Below are positions 1-9,249 of a stretch of 64,000 nucleotides of DNA, piece by piece (position 1 is the stretch's first letter; each line of letters opens with the position of its first letter). The stretch spans positions 1 to 64,000 of the forward strand of contig NZ_NGFO01000018.1 in NCBI RefSeq assembly GCF_002149015.1. The letters are read 5' to 3'. The stretch comes from Gordonia lacunae (GTDB lineage: Bacteria; Actinomycetota; Actinomycetes; Mycobacteriales; Mycobacteriaceae). The notes beneath the pieces were generated by a model, which worked only from the letters and a program-made list of their open reading frames with translations, did no database searches and had not been told where the DNA came from. Made by a program: the position numbers and the translations under genes.

Positions 1-354
1 GACGACCTCGTTCTCCTTCTTCTTCGTGTGCTCACGAAGCGGGAACGCGATGTTGTCGAACAAACTCATCGACCCGAACAACGCACCATCCTGGAACAGC
101 ACGCCGAACAGCTTGCGGATCTCGTAGAGCTCCTTGGCCGAACACTGCGTGATATCGGTGCCATCGATGATCACCGACCCCTGCTCGGGATGCAGCAGAC
201 CGATCAAGGTCTTCAGGAACACCGACTTACCGGTACCCGACGGACCGAGAAGTGCCGAGACCTCCCCCTCCGGCAGGGTCAGCGAGACATCACGCCAAAT
301 GTTCTGCGACCCAAACGACTTCGTCAGATGCTCGACACTGACCTCGACACCCAT
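1..354 (-). CDS. MceG/Mkl-type ABC ATPase, 3' end cut by window
   Basis: This is the N-terminal 118 residues of an ABC transporter ATPase that would energise the Mce importer encoded upstream on the same strand. The protein begins MGVEVSVEHLTKSFG. It has a Walker A motif GPSGTGKS at about residues 37-44 and a Q-loop segment LFQDGALFGS near residue 90. That LFQDGALF wording is typical of the Mkl/MlaF group. The signature and Walker B motifs lie beyond the window. The ATG is 27 bp after the stop of the mas gene, so it probably belongs to the mce operon. In mycobacteria the equivalent mceG (mkl) is unlinked to the mce operons, which makes this linkage notable. Confidence 0.9.
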   Translation of the reverse strand, partial: MGVEVSVEHLTKSFGSQNIWRDVSLTLPEGEVSALLGPSGTGKSVFLKTLIGLLHPEQGSVIIDGTDITQCSAKELYEIRKLFGVLFQDGALFGSMSLFDNIAFPLREHTKKKENEVV

Positions 355-381
355 ATCGTCCTCCAGCTCTCGTGTTCGTCG

Positions 382-1239
382 TCAGTTGCCCGGCACCGGC
401 GGATCGGCGGGCGTGGGTTGGCCGGTCGGCGGGTTCCCCGGGATCGGCTGTTCGCTCTCCGGCGCTCCGGCGTTGTTGTCGGCGTCCAGGTTCGATCCGG
501 TGCTGCTGATCGCGGTGATGAGCCAGTTCTGGCTCTTGTCCATCGTCACCCGGTAGGTCGCCGTGGATTCGATTCCCGACGGCGCCTGGACGTTCTTCGT
601 CTGCACGTTGACGAAAGCGACGACCTGGTAGGTGTTCCCGTCGACCGATTCGACCTTGGCGGCGATCGGCTGGGCCGTCGAGGACCACTGCAACGGCCGC
701 AGCAGCTGTTCCATCTGGGTCGACGCCCGACGGAGGCGTTCGGAGAGCTCCGGTGAGGTGCCCTTGGTGAGCAGGGTCCGCCACTCGTCGGGGTTCTCGA
801 AGCTCATGTCGGCTGCGCCCGTGGCGTAGTCGAGTGCCACCTTCTCGGCCGCGGCATTGTCGGCGGCGGCCGTGGTCAACCGGTCGACCTCGTCGGACGC
901 ACTCGACCACTGCCAACCCAGCAGGGCCAACGCTCCGACGACGATCACTGCGAGGGCGCCGATCAGGATCGATCGCAGCGAGACCGAGGTGGCGGTCAGC
1001 GCTCTGGCCTTCGTGGGTGCGGTCGTTGTGCTCTCGGTGCCCCCGGGCGCCGGCTCGGTGGTCTCGGGGTCTGCCGGCGCGCGGTTCTCGTCGGTGTCGG
1101 GTTCGGTGTCCGTCTCGGTGGTGATGGTCTTGGTCATCGCCGTTCTCCTGTCGGTGTCTTCTGGTCGATCTGTGCCGGAACGCCTGTCCGCGTCCGCTGC
1201 GGAATCCCGCGTCGTCGTGCGGGTGTCGGTCACCGTCAC
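382..1239 (-). CDS. Mce-associated membrane protein (Mas/Mam)
   Basis: This 285-residue protein is the Mce-associated partner usually encoded after mceF. It has a long polar, Thr/Asp/Glu-rich N-terminal tail, one membrane helix around residues 90-110 (ILIGALAVIVVGALALLGW) and a periplasmic domain of about 130 residues. The C-terminus is Pro-rich. The GTG at 1239 overlaps the mceF stop as GTGA, which favours coupling. However, the in-frame ATG at 1137 has a much better ribosome-binding site (CAGGAGAA, about 6 bases away) and may be the true start, giving 251 residues. Known family members stabilise or assist the Mce complex. A role in this operon is inferred from position and topology. Confidence 0.8.
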   Translation of the reverse strand: MTVTDTRTTTRDSAADADRRSGTDRPEDTDRRTAMTKTITTETDTEPDTDENRAPADPETTEPAPGGTESTTTAPTKARALTATSVSLRSILIGALAVIVVGALALLGWQWSSASDEVDRLTTAAADNAAAEKVALDYATGAADMSFENPDEWRTLLTKGTSPELSERLRRASTQMEQLLRPLQWSSTAQPIAAKVESVDGNTYQVVAFVNVQTKNVQAPSGIESTATYRVTMDKSQNWLITAISSTGSNLDADNNAGAPESEQPIPGNPPTGQPTPADPPVPGN

Positions 1240-2189
1240 CCCCCTGCCGGGATGCGGATCTCCACTGCCCCGGAATCGGTGGCGTTGATCAGGTTGTCCA
1301 GTACGCGCCCCACGTCGACGGTCCGCAGGGATGCAGCGCCGGACCGGGTGGCCGGCAACAGATTGTCACCGATGATCTTCAGGTCGGCGCCGCTGTCGTC
1401 GAGGAACTTCTGCAGGGCCGCGACCAGTGGCGTCGCCCCCTGGGTGATGCCCGTGTACATCGGCCCACTCCAGTCGATGGCGTCCTTGACGCCCGACTCC
1501 AGTTCGGCGAAGCCGATTCCGAAGCCGGCCAGGTACGGAGTCGTCGCACGCATCAGACCCGGTATCGTTCCCGACCGCATCAGCAGCGGTTGCATGGTCG
1601 CCAGCAGGGTGGTCAGTTCGTCTGCCCGCGTGGTGAACTCCGCTGCGAGGAGACGACCCGCTTTGTTGAGGTCCTCGATGACCTCGATCCCGTCGGGGAG
1701 TCCGAGGTCGAGCTCGGCGAAGACGCGCTGGACCTTGTCCGGGTCGGTCTGTCCGAGGACCTCGGTGACCTGCTCGGACAGATCCTTGAACGTCGCGGCG
1801 TTGGAGACGTTCTCGCCGTCGATGTAGGCGTTGTCGGCGAGGTAGGGGCCCCCGGCCGTGGTCGGCATCACCGCGACATAGGCCTCGCCCAGCGCCGAGA
1901 GGTTGTCCACCCGGAAGTTGCTCTCGACCGGGATGTTCTCCGTGTCCGCATAATTCCAGGTGATCTCAGCACCTCGAGCAGATTGCGAGATCTCGGTGAC
2001 GTGACCGATTTCTATGCCGCGCAACAACACTCGGGAACCGACGAGAATTCCGTTCGTATCCGAGACCGTGATGGTCGCGTGTCGCGCGGAGGGCGAGTTC
2101 ACGTGTAGTCCCACGCTGAGGATGTAGGCGATCGACAATCCCGCGATGGCCAGCATGGCCACCACCGAAACCCTGGTCTTGGTGATCAC
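1236..2189 (-). CDS. mceF: Mce family protein MceF
   Basis: This is the sixth Mce subunit, 317 residues. It has an N-terminal membrane anchor (residues 6-27, VSVVAMLAIAGLSIAYILSV) and then the MCE domain with the signature VLLRGIEIGHVTEI. The C-terminal helical region forms part of the lipid-conducting needle in known Mce complexes. The GTG start at 2189 overlaps the mceE stop by four bases (GTGA) and has GGGAG seven bases upstream. An in-frame upstream extension to 2372 lies inside mceE and was discarded. No lipobox is present, as expected for MceF. Confidence 0.92.
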   Translation of the reverse strand: MITKTRVSVVAMLAIAGLSIAYILSVGLHVNSPSARHATITVSDTNGILVGSRVLLRGIEIGHVTEISQSARGAEITWNYADTENIPVESNFRVDNLSALGEAYVAVMPTTAGGPYLADNAYIDGENVSNAATFKDLSEQVTEVLGQTDPDKVQRVFAELDLGLPDGIEVIEDLNKAGRLLAAEFTTRADELTTLLATMQPLLMRSGTIPGLMRATTPYLAGFGIGFAELESGVKDAIDWSGPMYTGITQGATPLVAALQKFLDDSGADLKIIGDNLLPATRSGAASLRTVDVGRVLDNLINATDSGAVEIRIPAGG

Positions 2190-3202
2190 TTGATCGCTCC
2201 CAACATGCGCAGCAGCATCTTTGCGTCGGCGAGCAGTTCCTTCTTGCCGGTCGCCTGGACCGAGGGCGCCTGGACCGAAGCGATGTCGACCGACGGCTTC
2301 TGGGCGAACGGGATCAGGGTGTCTTCCAGGAACCTGGCCATCGCGGTCCCGGTCGCGGGTGCCTGGTCCCACATCCCGCGGCCGGCCTCGGCGGCATCGG
2401 CCGTCGAGTTCAGCAACGGCACGAGGAACAGCCCACCGGTGAACACCGAGCCCACCGACGGCAGCAAGGTACTGATGTGGCTCACCAGCGAGGTGGCCAC
2501 CGTCTTCCAGTAGTGCTCGCCTTGCTCGGAGAACACGTGCTCGATCTGCTGTTGACTGTCGGTGAACGACCCCGACACCGCGTTCAGGCTGTTCAGGGTG
2601 CGGTCGAGCTGCCCGGTGTTGCGGGAGAGGTCGTCGAGGTCCTTCGACACCGTGCTCGCGATCGCCCGCACGTCCTTGATGGGTGGCATCGTGCGATTCA
2701 GGGTTGCCATCGTGTCCTGGATCTTCTGGATGCTGCCGCCGTTGATGAAGTACGCCAGGACCGCGATGGTGTCCTCGAGCGGTGGCGGTGACGTCGTCCG
2801 CTCCCGCGGGATCACGCTGCCGTCCCTCAGCAGTTCACCCCCGCTTCCTCCCGTCGGCGGCTGCAATGCCAGGTAAGTGTCGCCGAGCGGCGTGTTCTGT
2901 CGGATGATCGCCGAGGAATCCGCGGGCACCGGGCGATCGTCGGTGAGCCCGACGACGACGTCGACTCCCGCATCTGTGGTCTCGGTGGACTGCACCCGGC
3001 CGACCTGGAGTCCGTTCATCATGACGTCTGCCCCGTCCGGCAGGTTGAGCACACTCGCGAACTGGAGCGTCACCTGATAGTCCAGCGGCACACTGCTCTT
3101 CACCGACGGCAGTCGGTTGGGACTCAAGGCCGAGCAGCCGGTGAGTCCGACCACGAGCGCGAGCAACGCGGCCAGGCCGAGCGCGGTTCGTCTACCGATC
3201 AT
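2186..3202 (-). CDS. mceE: Mce family lipoprotein MceE (LprK type)
   Basis: This is the fifth Mce subunit, 338 residues. It is exported and lipidated: the signal peptide MIGRRTALGLAALLALVVGL ends in the lipobox LTGC, with Cys23. The MCE domain follows (NGLQVGRVQSTETT) and then a long helical region. MceE is the lipoprotein member of the six-subunit complex. The ATG at 3202 overlaps the mceD stop as ATGA. Longer in-frame starts upstream lie inside mceD and lack a signal sequence. Confidence 0.93.
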   Translation of the reverse strand: MIGRRTALGLAALLALVVGLTGCSALSPNRLPSVKSSVPLDYQVTLQFASVLNLPDGADVMMNGLQVGRVQSTETTDAGVDVVVGLTDDRPVPADSSAIIRQNTPLGDTYLALQPPTGGSGGELLRDGSVIPRERTTSPPPLEDTIAVLAYFINGGSIQKIQDTMATLNRTMPPIKDVRAIASTVSKDLDDLSRNTGQLDRTLNSLNAVSGSFTDSQQQIEHVFSEQGEHYWKTVATSLVSHISTLLPSVGSVFTGGLFLVPLLNSTADAAEAGRGMWDQAPATGTAMARFLEDTLIPFAQKPSVDIASVQAPSVQATGKKELLADAKMLLRMLGAIK

Positions 3203-4260
3203 CTCTGGAGACCTGCCTTCTGCAACAGGATGGACAGTGCGTTGACAGGTGCTGCCGTGCCGCCGCCCACATCGATCGTCGGCGCGACGTACGGGATCGA
3301 GAGCGCACCCGAGGACGATTCCTGCTGACGCATGGCGGCGGCGACCGACGGTGTCATCGCCATGAGTTGTCCGAGTTCGGGTGCGCGTCGGGCGCCGTAG
3401 GCGATGATGTCCTCCACCGGCCCGTGCAGCAGGGGCCACAGGATGTCCTCCCCGTAGTTCCGCTGGATGTCGTACATGAGCGCGATCGTCCAGCCGATTC
3501 CTCGGCAGAACCGGGCCACGTCGTAGAACAGGGTCGTGCCCAGTTGGGTGACCGACGGCATCTGGTTCATGATCGACATGATCTGATCCCAGTTCTGCAC
3601 GGCGTCATCGGTCAGTGGGGCCATGTCCCGGATGGATGAACCGATGTCGGCGACGAACGCATCCGGGTTCTGGGCGGCACGGGCGGCGTTCTCGAACATC
3701 TTCGACGCCTGCGGACCGGTTCGGGCAAAGGCTCGGTCGGCTCCGTCGAGCGCCGTTTCCAGATCATCGCCACCGTTGTCGGACAACGACTTCAAGAAGT
3801 CCGACGCCGACGCGGCGACCTCGGAGATGCTCTTCGGGGTGAACGAGTTCTCCACCCCGATGCACCTACCCTCCACCAGGACGGGTCCGCCCGCATAGTT
3901 GCCCACCAGCTCCAGACTCCGGTCGGCCAGTAGCGACTTGGATCTCGTCACGGCCTTGACGTCGGCGGGATAGCTGCGGCCGGGATCGAGCGCGAACGTG
4001 ATCCGGACATGGCTGCCCCGGCTCTCGATCCGGCCGATCGTGCCGACGCGAATCCCCATCTGGGTGACCGGGTTTCCTTCGTACAGGCCGATCGTGTCGA
4101 TGACATCGACGCAGAACCCGTCACCGCCGGGCGCTCCGTCGTCGACGCCCGTCGCACCCGCCGAGGTCAGCCCGACCGCGGTGACCACGCCGAGCAACAC
4201 CACGACGGTCCCCAGCGCGATGGCCAGCCGTCTCTTCGACGAGCCCACAAGCCCTGACAT
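3199..4260 (-). CDS. mceD: Mce family protein MceD
   Basis: This is the fourth Mce subunit, 353 residues. It has one N-terminal membrane segment (about residues 11-34), then the MCE domain with VTQMGIRVGTIGRIESRG, and a long helical C-terminal half. The start ATG at 4260 shares one base with the mceC stop (TGATG) and has a strong AAGGAG ribosome-binding site. This fixes the start despite an in-frame upstream extension to 4350. It acts in the cell envelope as part of the lipid importer. Confidence 0.92.
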   Translation of the reverse strand: MSGLVGSSKRRLAIALGTVVVLLGVVTAVGLTSAGATGVDDGAPGGDGFCVDVIDTIGLYEGNPVTQMGIRVGTIGRIESRGSHVRITFALDPGRSYPADVKAVTRSKSLLADRSLELVGNYAGGPVLVEGRCIGVENSFTPKSISEVAASASDFLKSLSDNGGDDLETALDGADRAFARTGPQASKMFENAARAAQNPDAFVADIGSSIRDMAPLTDDAVQNWDQIMSIMNQMPSVTQLGTTLFYDVARFCRGIGWTIALMYDIQRNYGEDILWPLLHGPVEDIIAYGARRAPELGQLMAMTPSVAAAMRQQESSSGALSIPYVAPTIDVGGGTAAPVNALSILLQKAGLQR

Positions 4261-5252
4261 CAGCAGCTCCTTCCGGGAATGGGGATGCACACGTCCTCGG
4301 TCCACAGGGTGCCGCCGCCGACCTGGCGCATCCCCTCGGGGGTGATCCACTGCGCCAGCTTCTTCCGCGTGGCCACCAGACCGTCGATGGCCGGCCCGAG
4401 CTGTTGCTGGAGGCGGATGATCGTGTCCTTCATCTGATTCACGTGACTGGAGACCAGTTCGCTGTGGTTGAGGTAGAACCGCATGAACGGAGCCAGTTTC
4501 ATGAGGACGTTCGCGAACAGCTTGTAGGCGTAGTTGAAGCCCGCGGAGTTGACGTGATAGGTGCTCACGACCATGTCGATCTTCCGGATCAGCTCGAAGA
4601 CGAACTCTCGGTTCCCGTTGAACGTCTGTAGATATTCCGAGGCCAGCGAGGCGATCTGGTGGACCTGGCCGCGTTGCTTGTCGAACACGGAGGTCACCGA
4701 TTCGAGCCCGGTCACGATGGAGCGCAGCGACGTGTCGTTTCCGTCCAGGGCGCGAGCAACCTGATCGAGGTTCGAGTTGACCTCGCGGGTGTCGACCGTG
4801 TCCGTCGTGCTGGGCACGGCCTGGATCACGTCGCCGATCGAGTACGGAACCGTGACACGACCGGCCGGGATCGACGAGGTGAGCTCCTCGCGACCGAGCG
4901 GGATCATCGTGATCGCGTATCCGCCCACCGGCGTGAGCATCCGGACTTCCATCTTCGTCTGGTCGCCGACGAACGTGCCCTCATCGATGCGAGCGGTCAC
5001 CTTCACCCGGTCCGGCTCGAGCGCGACCTCCGACACCTTGCCGATGCTGATCCCGGCGACGCGCACGTCCTGTCCGGACTCGATCGCCGACGCATCGGTG
5101 ACCTCGAAGGTGATCGTCTTCTGGCCCGGCGGGCGCAGATAGATGATGGCGAGAGTGCCGAGGAGGGCCGCCACCACGATCAGGACGATCACGCCGAGCA
5201 TTCCGTCGTGGGAGGTGACTCTGCGTATGCCCTTCTTGTTCATCGATTGCAC
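4260..5252 (-). CDS. mceC: Mce family protein MceC
   Basis: This is the third Mce subunit, 330 residues, anchored by a helix near residues 18-39 (GMLGVIVLIVVAALLGTLAI). The MCE domain carries DVRVAGISIGKVSEVALE. The GTG at 5252 has GAGG seven bases upstream. The ATG at 5243 makes an ATGA overlap with the mceB stop but sits 13 bases from that site. I prefer 5252, and the difference is only three residues. The C-terminus ends in a Cys-containing motif (VCIPIPGRSC). Confidence 0.92.
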   Translation of the reverse strand: MQSMNKKGIRRVTSHDGMLGVIVLIVVAALLGTLAIIYLRPPGQKTITFEVTDASAIESGQDVRVAGISIGKVSEVALEPDRVKVTARIDEGTFVGDQTKMEVRMLTPVGGYAITMIPLGREELTSSIPAGRVTVPYSIGDVIQAVPSTTDTVDTREVNSNLDQVARALDGNDTSLRSIVTGLESVTSVFDKQRGQVHQIASLASEYLQTFNGNREFVFELIRKIDMVVSTYHVNSAGFNYAYKLFANVLMKLAPFMRFYLNHSELVSSHVNQMKDTIIRLQQQLGPAIDGLVATRKKLAQWITPEGMRQVGGGTLWTEDVCIPIPGRSC

Positions 5253-6247
5253 AGGACCACCTCGCTACCGGTCATCAGGATTCGCACGTCGGAGGGAATG
5301 TGCGCGCGGCCTTTTGCGCACTGCTTGCTGAACGAGGCGTGCGTGTCGATGCCACGCAGTCCGGCGAGCGCGTTGGGCATCAGCTGGAAGGACTTCAACG
5401 CCTCTTGCATGGAGGAGAACGTGGTCTTGAGGAACACGTCGACATCGAACTCCTCGTTGACACCGAGCGCGACCAAGAGCCTCTCGATCGGTTCGAACAG
5501 CGCAGGCCCGGCGCTGGCGGTGACCGCGAACTCGTCCAGAACCGTCATGGCGTTGCTGATCGGCAGATCGACCGCTTCCAGAAAGCCCATGACCTGTGGC
5601 GACCGACCGCCCATCGTGTCGGCGATACGGGCCAGGTTCGACGTCAGGGTGGAGATGAGCTGCTGTCGGTTCTCGGCGAATCGTGCCAGCTTCTGAGTAC
5701 TTTCGAGCATCGGACCGAGCCCGCTGCCGTCACCCTGCAGCAGCGCGATGGCGTTCTCGCTGAACTGATTGACCTCGTCGGCGTTCATCGTCGTCAGAAC
5801 CGGCTGGAGTCCGTTGAACAGCGATGTGATGTCGAACGACGGAACCGTCTGCGCGGTCGTCGCGTGACTCACCATGGTTCCGGGCGTCTGGCCGGGCTGC
5901 AGGTCCAGATATCGCACGCCGGTGAGGTTCTGGTACTTGATCGCGAGCTTCGACGTCGACGTCAGCTTCTGTTTGTCGTCCATCGTGAACTCGACTCGCG
6001 CATAGGGCGTTCCGTCGTCGTTCCGTTCGAGGTCCACCGAGACGATCTTGCCGATCCGCTTACCGCGGAACCGGACGTCGCCGTTGTCGTGGAGACCCGA
6101 CGCATCGGTGAAGTCGGCACGGTAGGTCACCACGCTGGCATCCACCGGATTGCGCATGGCGTTCACGACGAGCACGAACAACATGACCGTCACCGCCGCG
6201 ACCACCGCGACCTTCGCCCCGGCGACAACTGTGCTGCGAGATGCCAT
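5240..6247 (-). CDS. mceB: Mce family protein MceB
   Basis: This is the second Mce subunit, 335 residues. The N-terminus MASRSTVVAGAKVAVVA leads into a single membrane helix. The MCE domain includes DVRFRGKRIGKIVSVDLE, and the typical NLTGVRYLDLQPG segment follows. The ATG lies one base after the mceA stop (TGAGATG). The 57-codon in-frame extension upstream is within mceA and was not used. The C-terminal part is a coiled, helical region with a conserved-looking terminal segment containing two cysteines. Confidence 0.92.
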   Translation of the reverse strand: MASRSTVVAGAKVAVVAAVTVMLFVLVVNAMRNPVDASVVTYRADFTDASGLHDNGDVRFRGKRIGKIVSVDLERNDDGTPYARVEFTMDDKQKLTSTSKLAIKYQNLTGVRYLDLQPGQTPGTMVSHATTAQTVPSFDITSLFNGLQPVLTTMNADEVNQFSENAIALLQGDGSGLGPMLESTQKLARFAENRQQLISTLTSNLARIADTMGGRSPQVMGFLEAVDLPISNAMTVLDEFAVTASAGPALFEPIERLLVALGVNEEFDVDVFLKTTFSSMQEALKSFQLMPNALAGLRGIDTHASFSKQCAKGRAHIPSDVRILMTGSEVVLCNR

Positions 6248-6248
6248 C

Positions 6249-7331
6249 TCAGTTACCTTCCGCGCGAGGGCCGACTGATCGCATGCGTTCCAGCGGACCC
6301 GAGACCGCCGGCACGCTGTCGAGGAGGAGGCGCAGCTGCAGCGTCCTGCTTGCATCGTCGCCCGAGAAACTGTTGCGCAACTGCTCGATCGCCTTTCGTG
6401 TCTTCGCCATCGACGCACCCCCGCCGATCATCTGCGGTACCGGGTCGATCAGATACTTGAACGAGGTGACCAGGGGCGTCAGATCGGTCGCGTGCGACGC
6501 GAGCAGCGTTCCGGCCGCACCGAACAGGCCGCCGGAGGCCACGGTCAGAGAGCGGTTCATGAGATCGTGGTACGCCTCGTCCACTCCTCGGGAACCGTCG
6601 GGCATCGTGTTGAAAACGCTCCCGGTGATCGCGTCCAGCGCCTTCATCGCCTCCCGGTTGAATCCCGGGAATGCTTCGGCGAGATCGTTCATCTCGCGCA
6701 GCAGTGTGCTGGGCAGGTGGCGTTGGGTGCGCGCCACCTTGTCGGTGAAGATGATCGCCGTCTCGATCAGCGGCGAGAGCCCGTCGGCGTAGCGCATCAC
6801 CTCGTCGAGGCTGTCGATCATGTCCCTCGTCAGGGTGCCGTCCACGACGATCGAACTCCGCTCGATCATCGTCGACATGGTGAAGTCGGGGGCAGCCGAA
6901 CGGCGAAGAGTCTGCCCGTCGGAGAGTTGCGCCCCGCCGGGCATGGCGACGAGGTTGACCGCGGTGACCCCGAAGTAGTTCTGCGGCCGATAGTCGACCT
7001 CGAACGAATCGGTGAGACTCTCGGCGGCCTGCGGGTCGAGCACCACGTCGACGTGCACGACATCAGGATCGGTGGAGTCGATGGCCGTCACCTCACCGAC
7101 CTCCGCCCCGCGCAACAGGATTCGGCTCCCGGCGTCGACGCCTGGACCGAGAGCCGGCAGGACGAGGTGTAGGTCGGTGCCCTTGGGCGCGGTGACCCGC
7201 GGGTAGACCACGGCGAAGACCGTGACGATGACGGCGAGGACGGCGACCGCGATGACGCCGGCGCGCACGAGCGTCCGCGTCTGACCGCGGGCATCCCCGC
7301 GGAGGAAGTCCTGACTGCTGTATGACGACAC
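6249..7331 (-). CDS. mceA: Mce family protein MceA
   Basis: This is the first Mce subunit, 360 residues. A membrane helix lies near residues 23-44 (VRAGVIAVAVLAVIVTVFAV). The MCE domain has the signature ILLRGAEVGEVTAIDS, followed by VDYRPQNYFGVTAVNLV, a pattern typical of MceA. The GTG start is one base after the yrbEB stop. MceA-type subunits form the periplasmic channel with MceB-F. The substrate cannot be read from sequence: steroids, fatty acids and other lipids are all known for this family. Confidence 0.92.
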   Translation of the reverse strand: MSSYSSQDFLRGDARGQTRTLVRAGVIAVAVLAVIVTVFAVVYPRVTAPKGTDLHLVLPALGPGVDAGSRILLRGAEVGEVTAIDSTDPDVVHVDVVLDPQAAESLTDSFEVDYRPQNYFGVTAVNLVAMPGGAQLSDGQTLRRSAAPDFTMSTMIERSSIVVDGTLTRDMIDSLDEVMRYADGLSPLIETAIIFTDKVARTQRHLPSTLLREMNDLAEAFPGFNREAMKALDAITGSVFNTMPDGSRGVDEAYHDLMNRSLTVASGGLFGAAGTLLASHATDLTPLVTSFKYLIDPVPQMIGGGASMAKTRKAIEQLRNSFSGDDASRTLQLRLLLDSVPAVSGPLERMRSVGPRAEGN

Positions 7332-7332
7332 G

Positions 7333-8199
7333 TCAACCCCTGAACGGAAGGACCGGATTGAGGCCCCAGATGGCCACGGTCATGAGGAAATTGAGGACAA
7401 CGATGGCCACCAGGCTGGCTCGGATCGCCCGCCCGGACGCGGCACCGACACCAGCCGGCCCGCCGGACGCGAAATACCCGTAGTAGCAGTGGATGATGGT
7501 GATCACCGCGCAGAAGATGAGGGCCTTCGCCACCGACGCCATCAAGTCGGGTATCGAGACGAACTGGGCGAAGTAGTGATCGTAGGTTCCCTCTGGTTGG
7601 TCGTGGAAGAGCTTCACGATCAGCCCGCCCGTCAGGAAGCTGACGACCAGGGCCATGAGGTAGCTGGGCAGGACCACCAGCATCCCGCCGATCAACCGGG
7701 TTCCGACCACGAACGGGATGGCGCGCAGACCCATGGTCTCGGTGGCGTCGATCTCCTCCGAGATCCGCATCGCCCCGATCTCAGCGGTCATCCGGCATCC
7801 GGCCTGGGCCGCGAAGCCGATACCGGTGATGATCGGCGCGACGACGCGGATGTTGCCGAACGAGTTGATGATCCCGGTCAGCGCGCCGAAACCGAGGAGG
7901 TCGAACGCCATGAAGGCCATGATCGCCACCACCGATCCCACGGCGATCCCGAGGAAGAACATCAGGCTCACCACACCACCGTCGACGATGATCGAGCCAC
8001 TGCCCCAAGCCATGTCGTTCATGGTCTTCATCGTCTGCTTGCGGTAATGCCGGATCGTCGTGGGCAGCAGGGCGAACGTCTTGCCCACGAACATCACGAT
8101 CTGGCCGAAGGTCGCGAATGCGTTGGTGAAGCGCGCGCCCGCCGAGCGGCCGATGCGGCTCAGTCCGCCGGTTCGCGGAACTGTGTGTGTTGTCATCAC
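7333..8199 (-). CDS. yrbEB: YrbEB, Mce permease subunit (MlaE family)
   Basis: This is the second permease subunit of the importer, 288 residues. It has an MlaE/YrbE fold with about five or six membrane helices, and the family core reads GAMRISEEIDATETMG, followed by AIPFVVGTRLIGG. It would pair with YrbEA in the inner membrane and contact the MceG ATPase. The start is GTG at 8199, or the adjacent ATG at 8196, two or five bases after the yrbEA stop. It is cotranscribed with the rest of the operon. Confidence 0.94.
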   Translation of the reverse strand: MMTTHTVPRTGGLSRIGRSAGARFTNAFATFGQIVMFVGKTFALLPTTIRHYRKQTMKTMNDMAWGSGSIIVDGGVVSLMFFLGIAVGSVVAIMAFMAFDLLGFGALTGIINSFGNIRVVAPIITGIGFAAQAGCRMTAEIGAMRISEEIDATETMGLRAIPFVVGTRLIGGMLVVLPSYLMALVVSFLTGGLIVKLFHDQPEGTYDHYFAQFVSIPDLMASVAKALIFCAVITIIHCYYGYFASGGPAGVGAASGRAIRASLVAIVVLNFLMTVAIWGLNPVLPFRG

Positions 8200-8200
8200 G

Positions 8201-9061
8201 TCACGCCAATCGGGCCGGGAAGAACATGGCCTGCAGCTGGCTGACCGCCATGTTCGTCATGAAGATGCAGAGGACGCTCAGGACCACCGACGCGTTGACC
8301 GCGTTGGCGACGCCCTTCGGCCCGCCTTTGGCCTCCAGCCCTCGCAGGCTGGCGATCACCACGACGATGAACGCGAACAGGACCGCCTTGAGGACCGAGA
8401 ACATCAAGTCCGTCGGAGTCGCAAAGGTGCCGAAGGACTGCCAGAAGCTGGCCGGTACCACGTCGTTGACGTTCGCCGAGATCGCCAGCCCGGCTGCGAC
8501 TCCCGATGCGATGATCATGACGCAGAGCGCCGGTGCGATCGCCAGCATGGCCAGGAAGCGGGGCACGATGAGTCGCTGGACCGGATTCACGCCGATGACC
8601 CGCATCGCCTCGATCTCCTCACGAATCGACCGTGCGCCGAGATCCGAGGCGATGGCCGACGCCGCGGCGCCGCTCATCAGGAGGCCGGCCGCCATCGGGG
8701 CTCCCTGGTTGACCACGCCCAGGCCGCTGGCTGCGCCGGCAAGTGAGTTCGCGCCGACCTGATCCATGACACCGCCGACCTGAACCGACACCTCCGCGCC
8801 GATGGGCACCGCCATGAGGAGGGCCGGGAGCGCGGTGACCTTGAACAGCTTCCACATCTGATCGATCACCTCCGCACCGGCCAGACGCAGGGAGAGCGCG
8901 TCCGTGATCGCGAAGCGGATCATCTCCATCGCCAGGCGCGCCGAGCGGCCGATGGTCGCCAGACTGCGTGTGATCCGGTCGATCACGCCGCCACCCACCC
9001 TGCGGAGCGCGTCAACCGACCTCACTCCTGGACTGCGCTCTCCCAGAGCACTGACGGTCAT
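8201..9061 (-). CDS. yrbEA: YrbEA, Mce permease subunit (MlaE family)
   Basis: This is the first gene of the mce operon, 286 residues. The MlaE-family core is GARSIREEIEAMRVIGVNP followed by VPRFLAMLAIAPALC. Several membrane helices are evident. The ATG at 9061 has an AAGGGATC ribosome-binding site. It forms the inner-membrane permease with YrbEB. The upstream region 9062-9434 holds the presumed operon promoter, a GntR-like palindrome and a 30-bp module shared with another operon. Confidence 0.94.
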   Translation of the reverse strand: MTVSALGERSPGVRSVDALRRVGGGVIDRITRSLATIGRSARLAMEMIRFAITDALSLRLAGAEVIDQMWKLFKVTALPALLMAVPIGAEVSVQVGGVMDQVGANSLAGAASGLGVVNQGAPMAAGLLMSGAAASAIASDLGARSIREEIEAMRVIGVNPVQRLIVPRFLAMLAIAPALCVMIIASGVAAGLAISANVNDVVPASFWQSFGTFATPTDLMFSVLKAVLFAFIVVVIASLRGLEAKGGPKGVANAVNASVVLSVLCIFMTNMAVSQLQAMFFPARLA

Positions 9062-9209
9062 TTGGTGATCCCTTCGAATTGTCGCGAAGCCATTCGCGTC
9101 GGTCGTACTTCGGGTGACGTTCCGCCCCTGGCCGTCTGGGACGTTTGACCACCCGGTGGCGCACTACTGCGGCCGCATTCCGCGGGACGGAGCTGTGGCC
9201 TAAAACCGT

Positions 9210-9220
9210 TAGTTGAACTA
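9210..9220. promoter_or_regulatory. Candidate GntR/FadR-type operator upstream of mce operon
   Basis: The sequence TAGTTGAACTA is a perfect palindrome around a central base. It fits the pattern TnGTnnnACnA known for FadR-subfamily GntR regulators. Mce1R of M. tuberculosis belongs to that subfamily. The site sits about 30 bases downstream of the putative -10, where a repressor would block transcription. Assignment to a GntR protein is inference, and no such gene is in the window. Confidence 0.4.
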
Positions 9221-9249
9221 CTGTGACCCCCGCCACGTCGGCTGGACTG

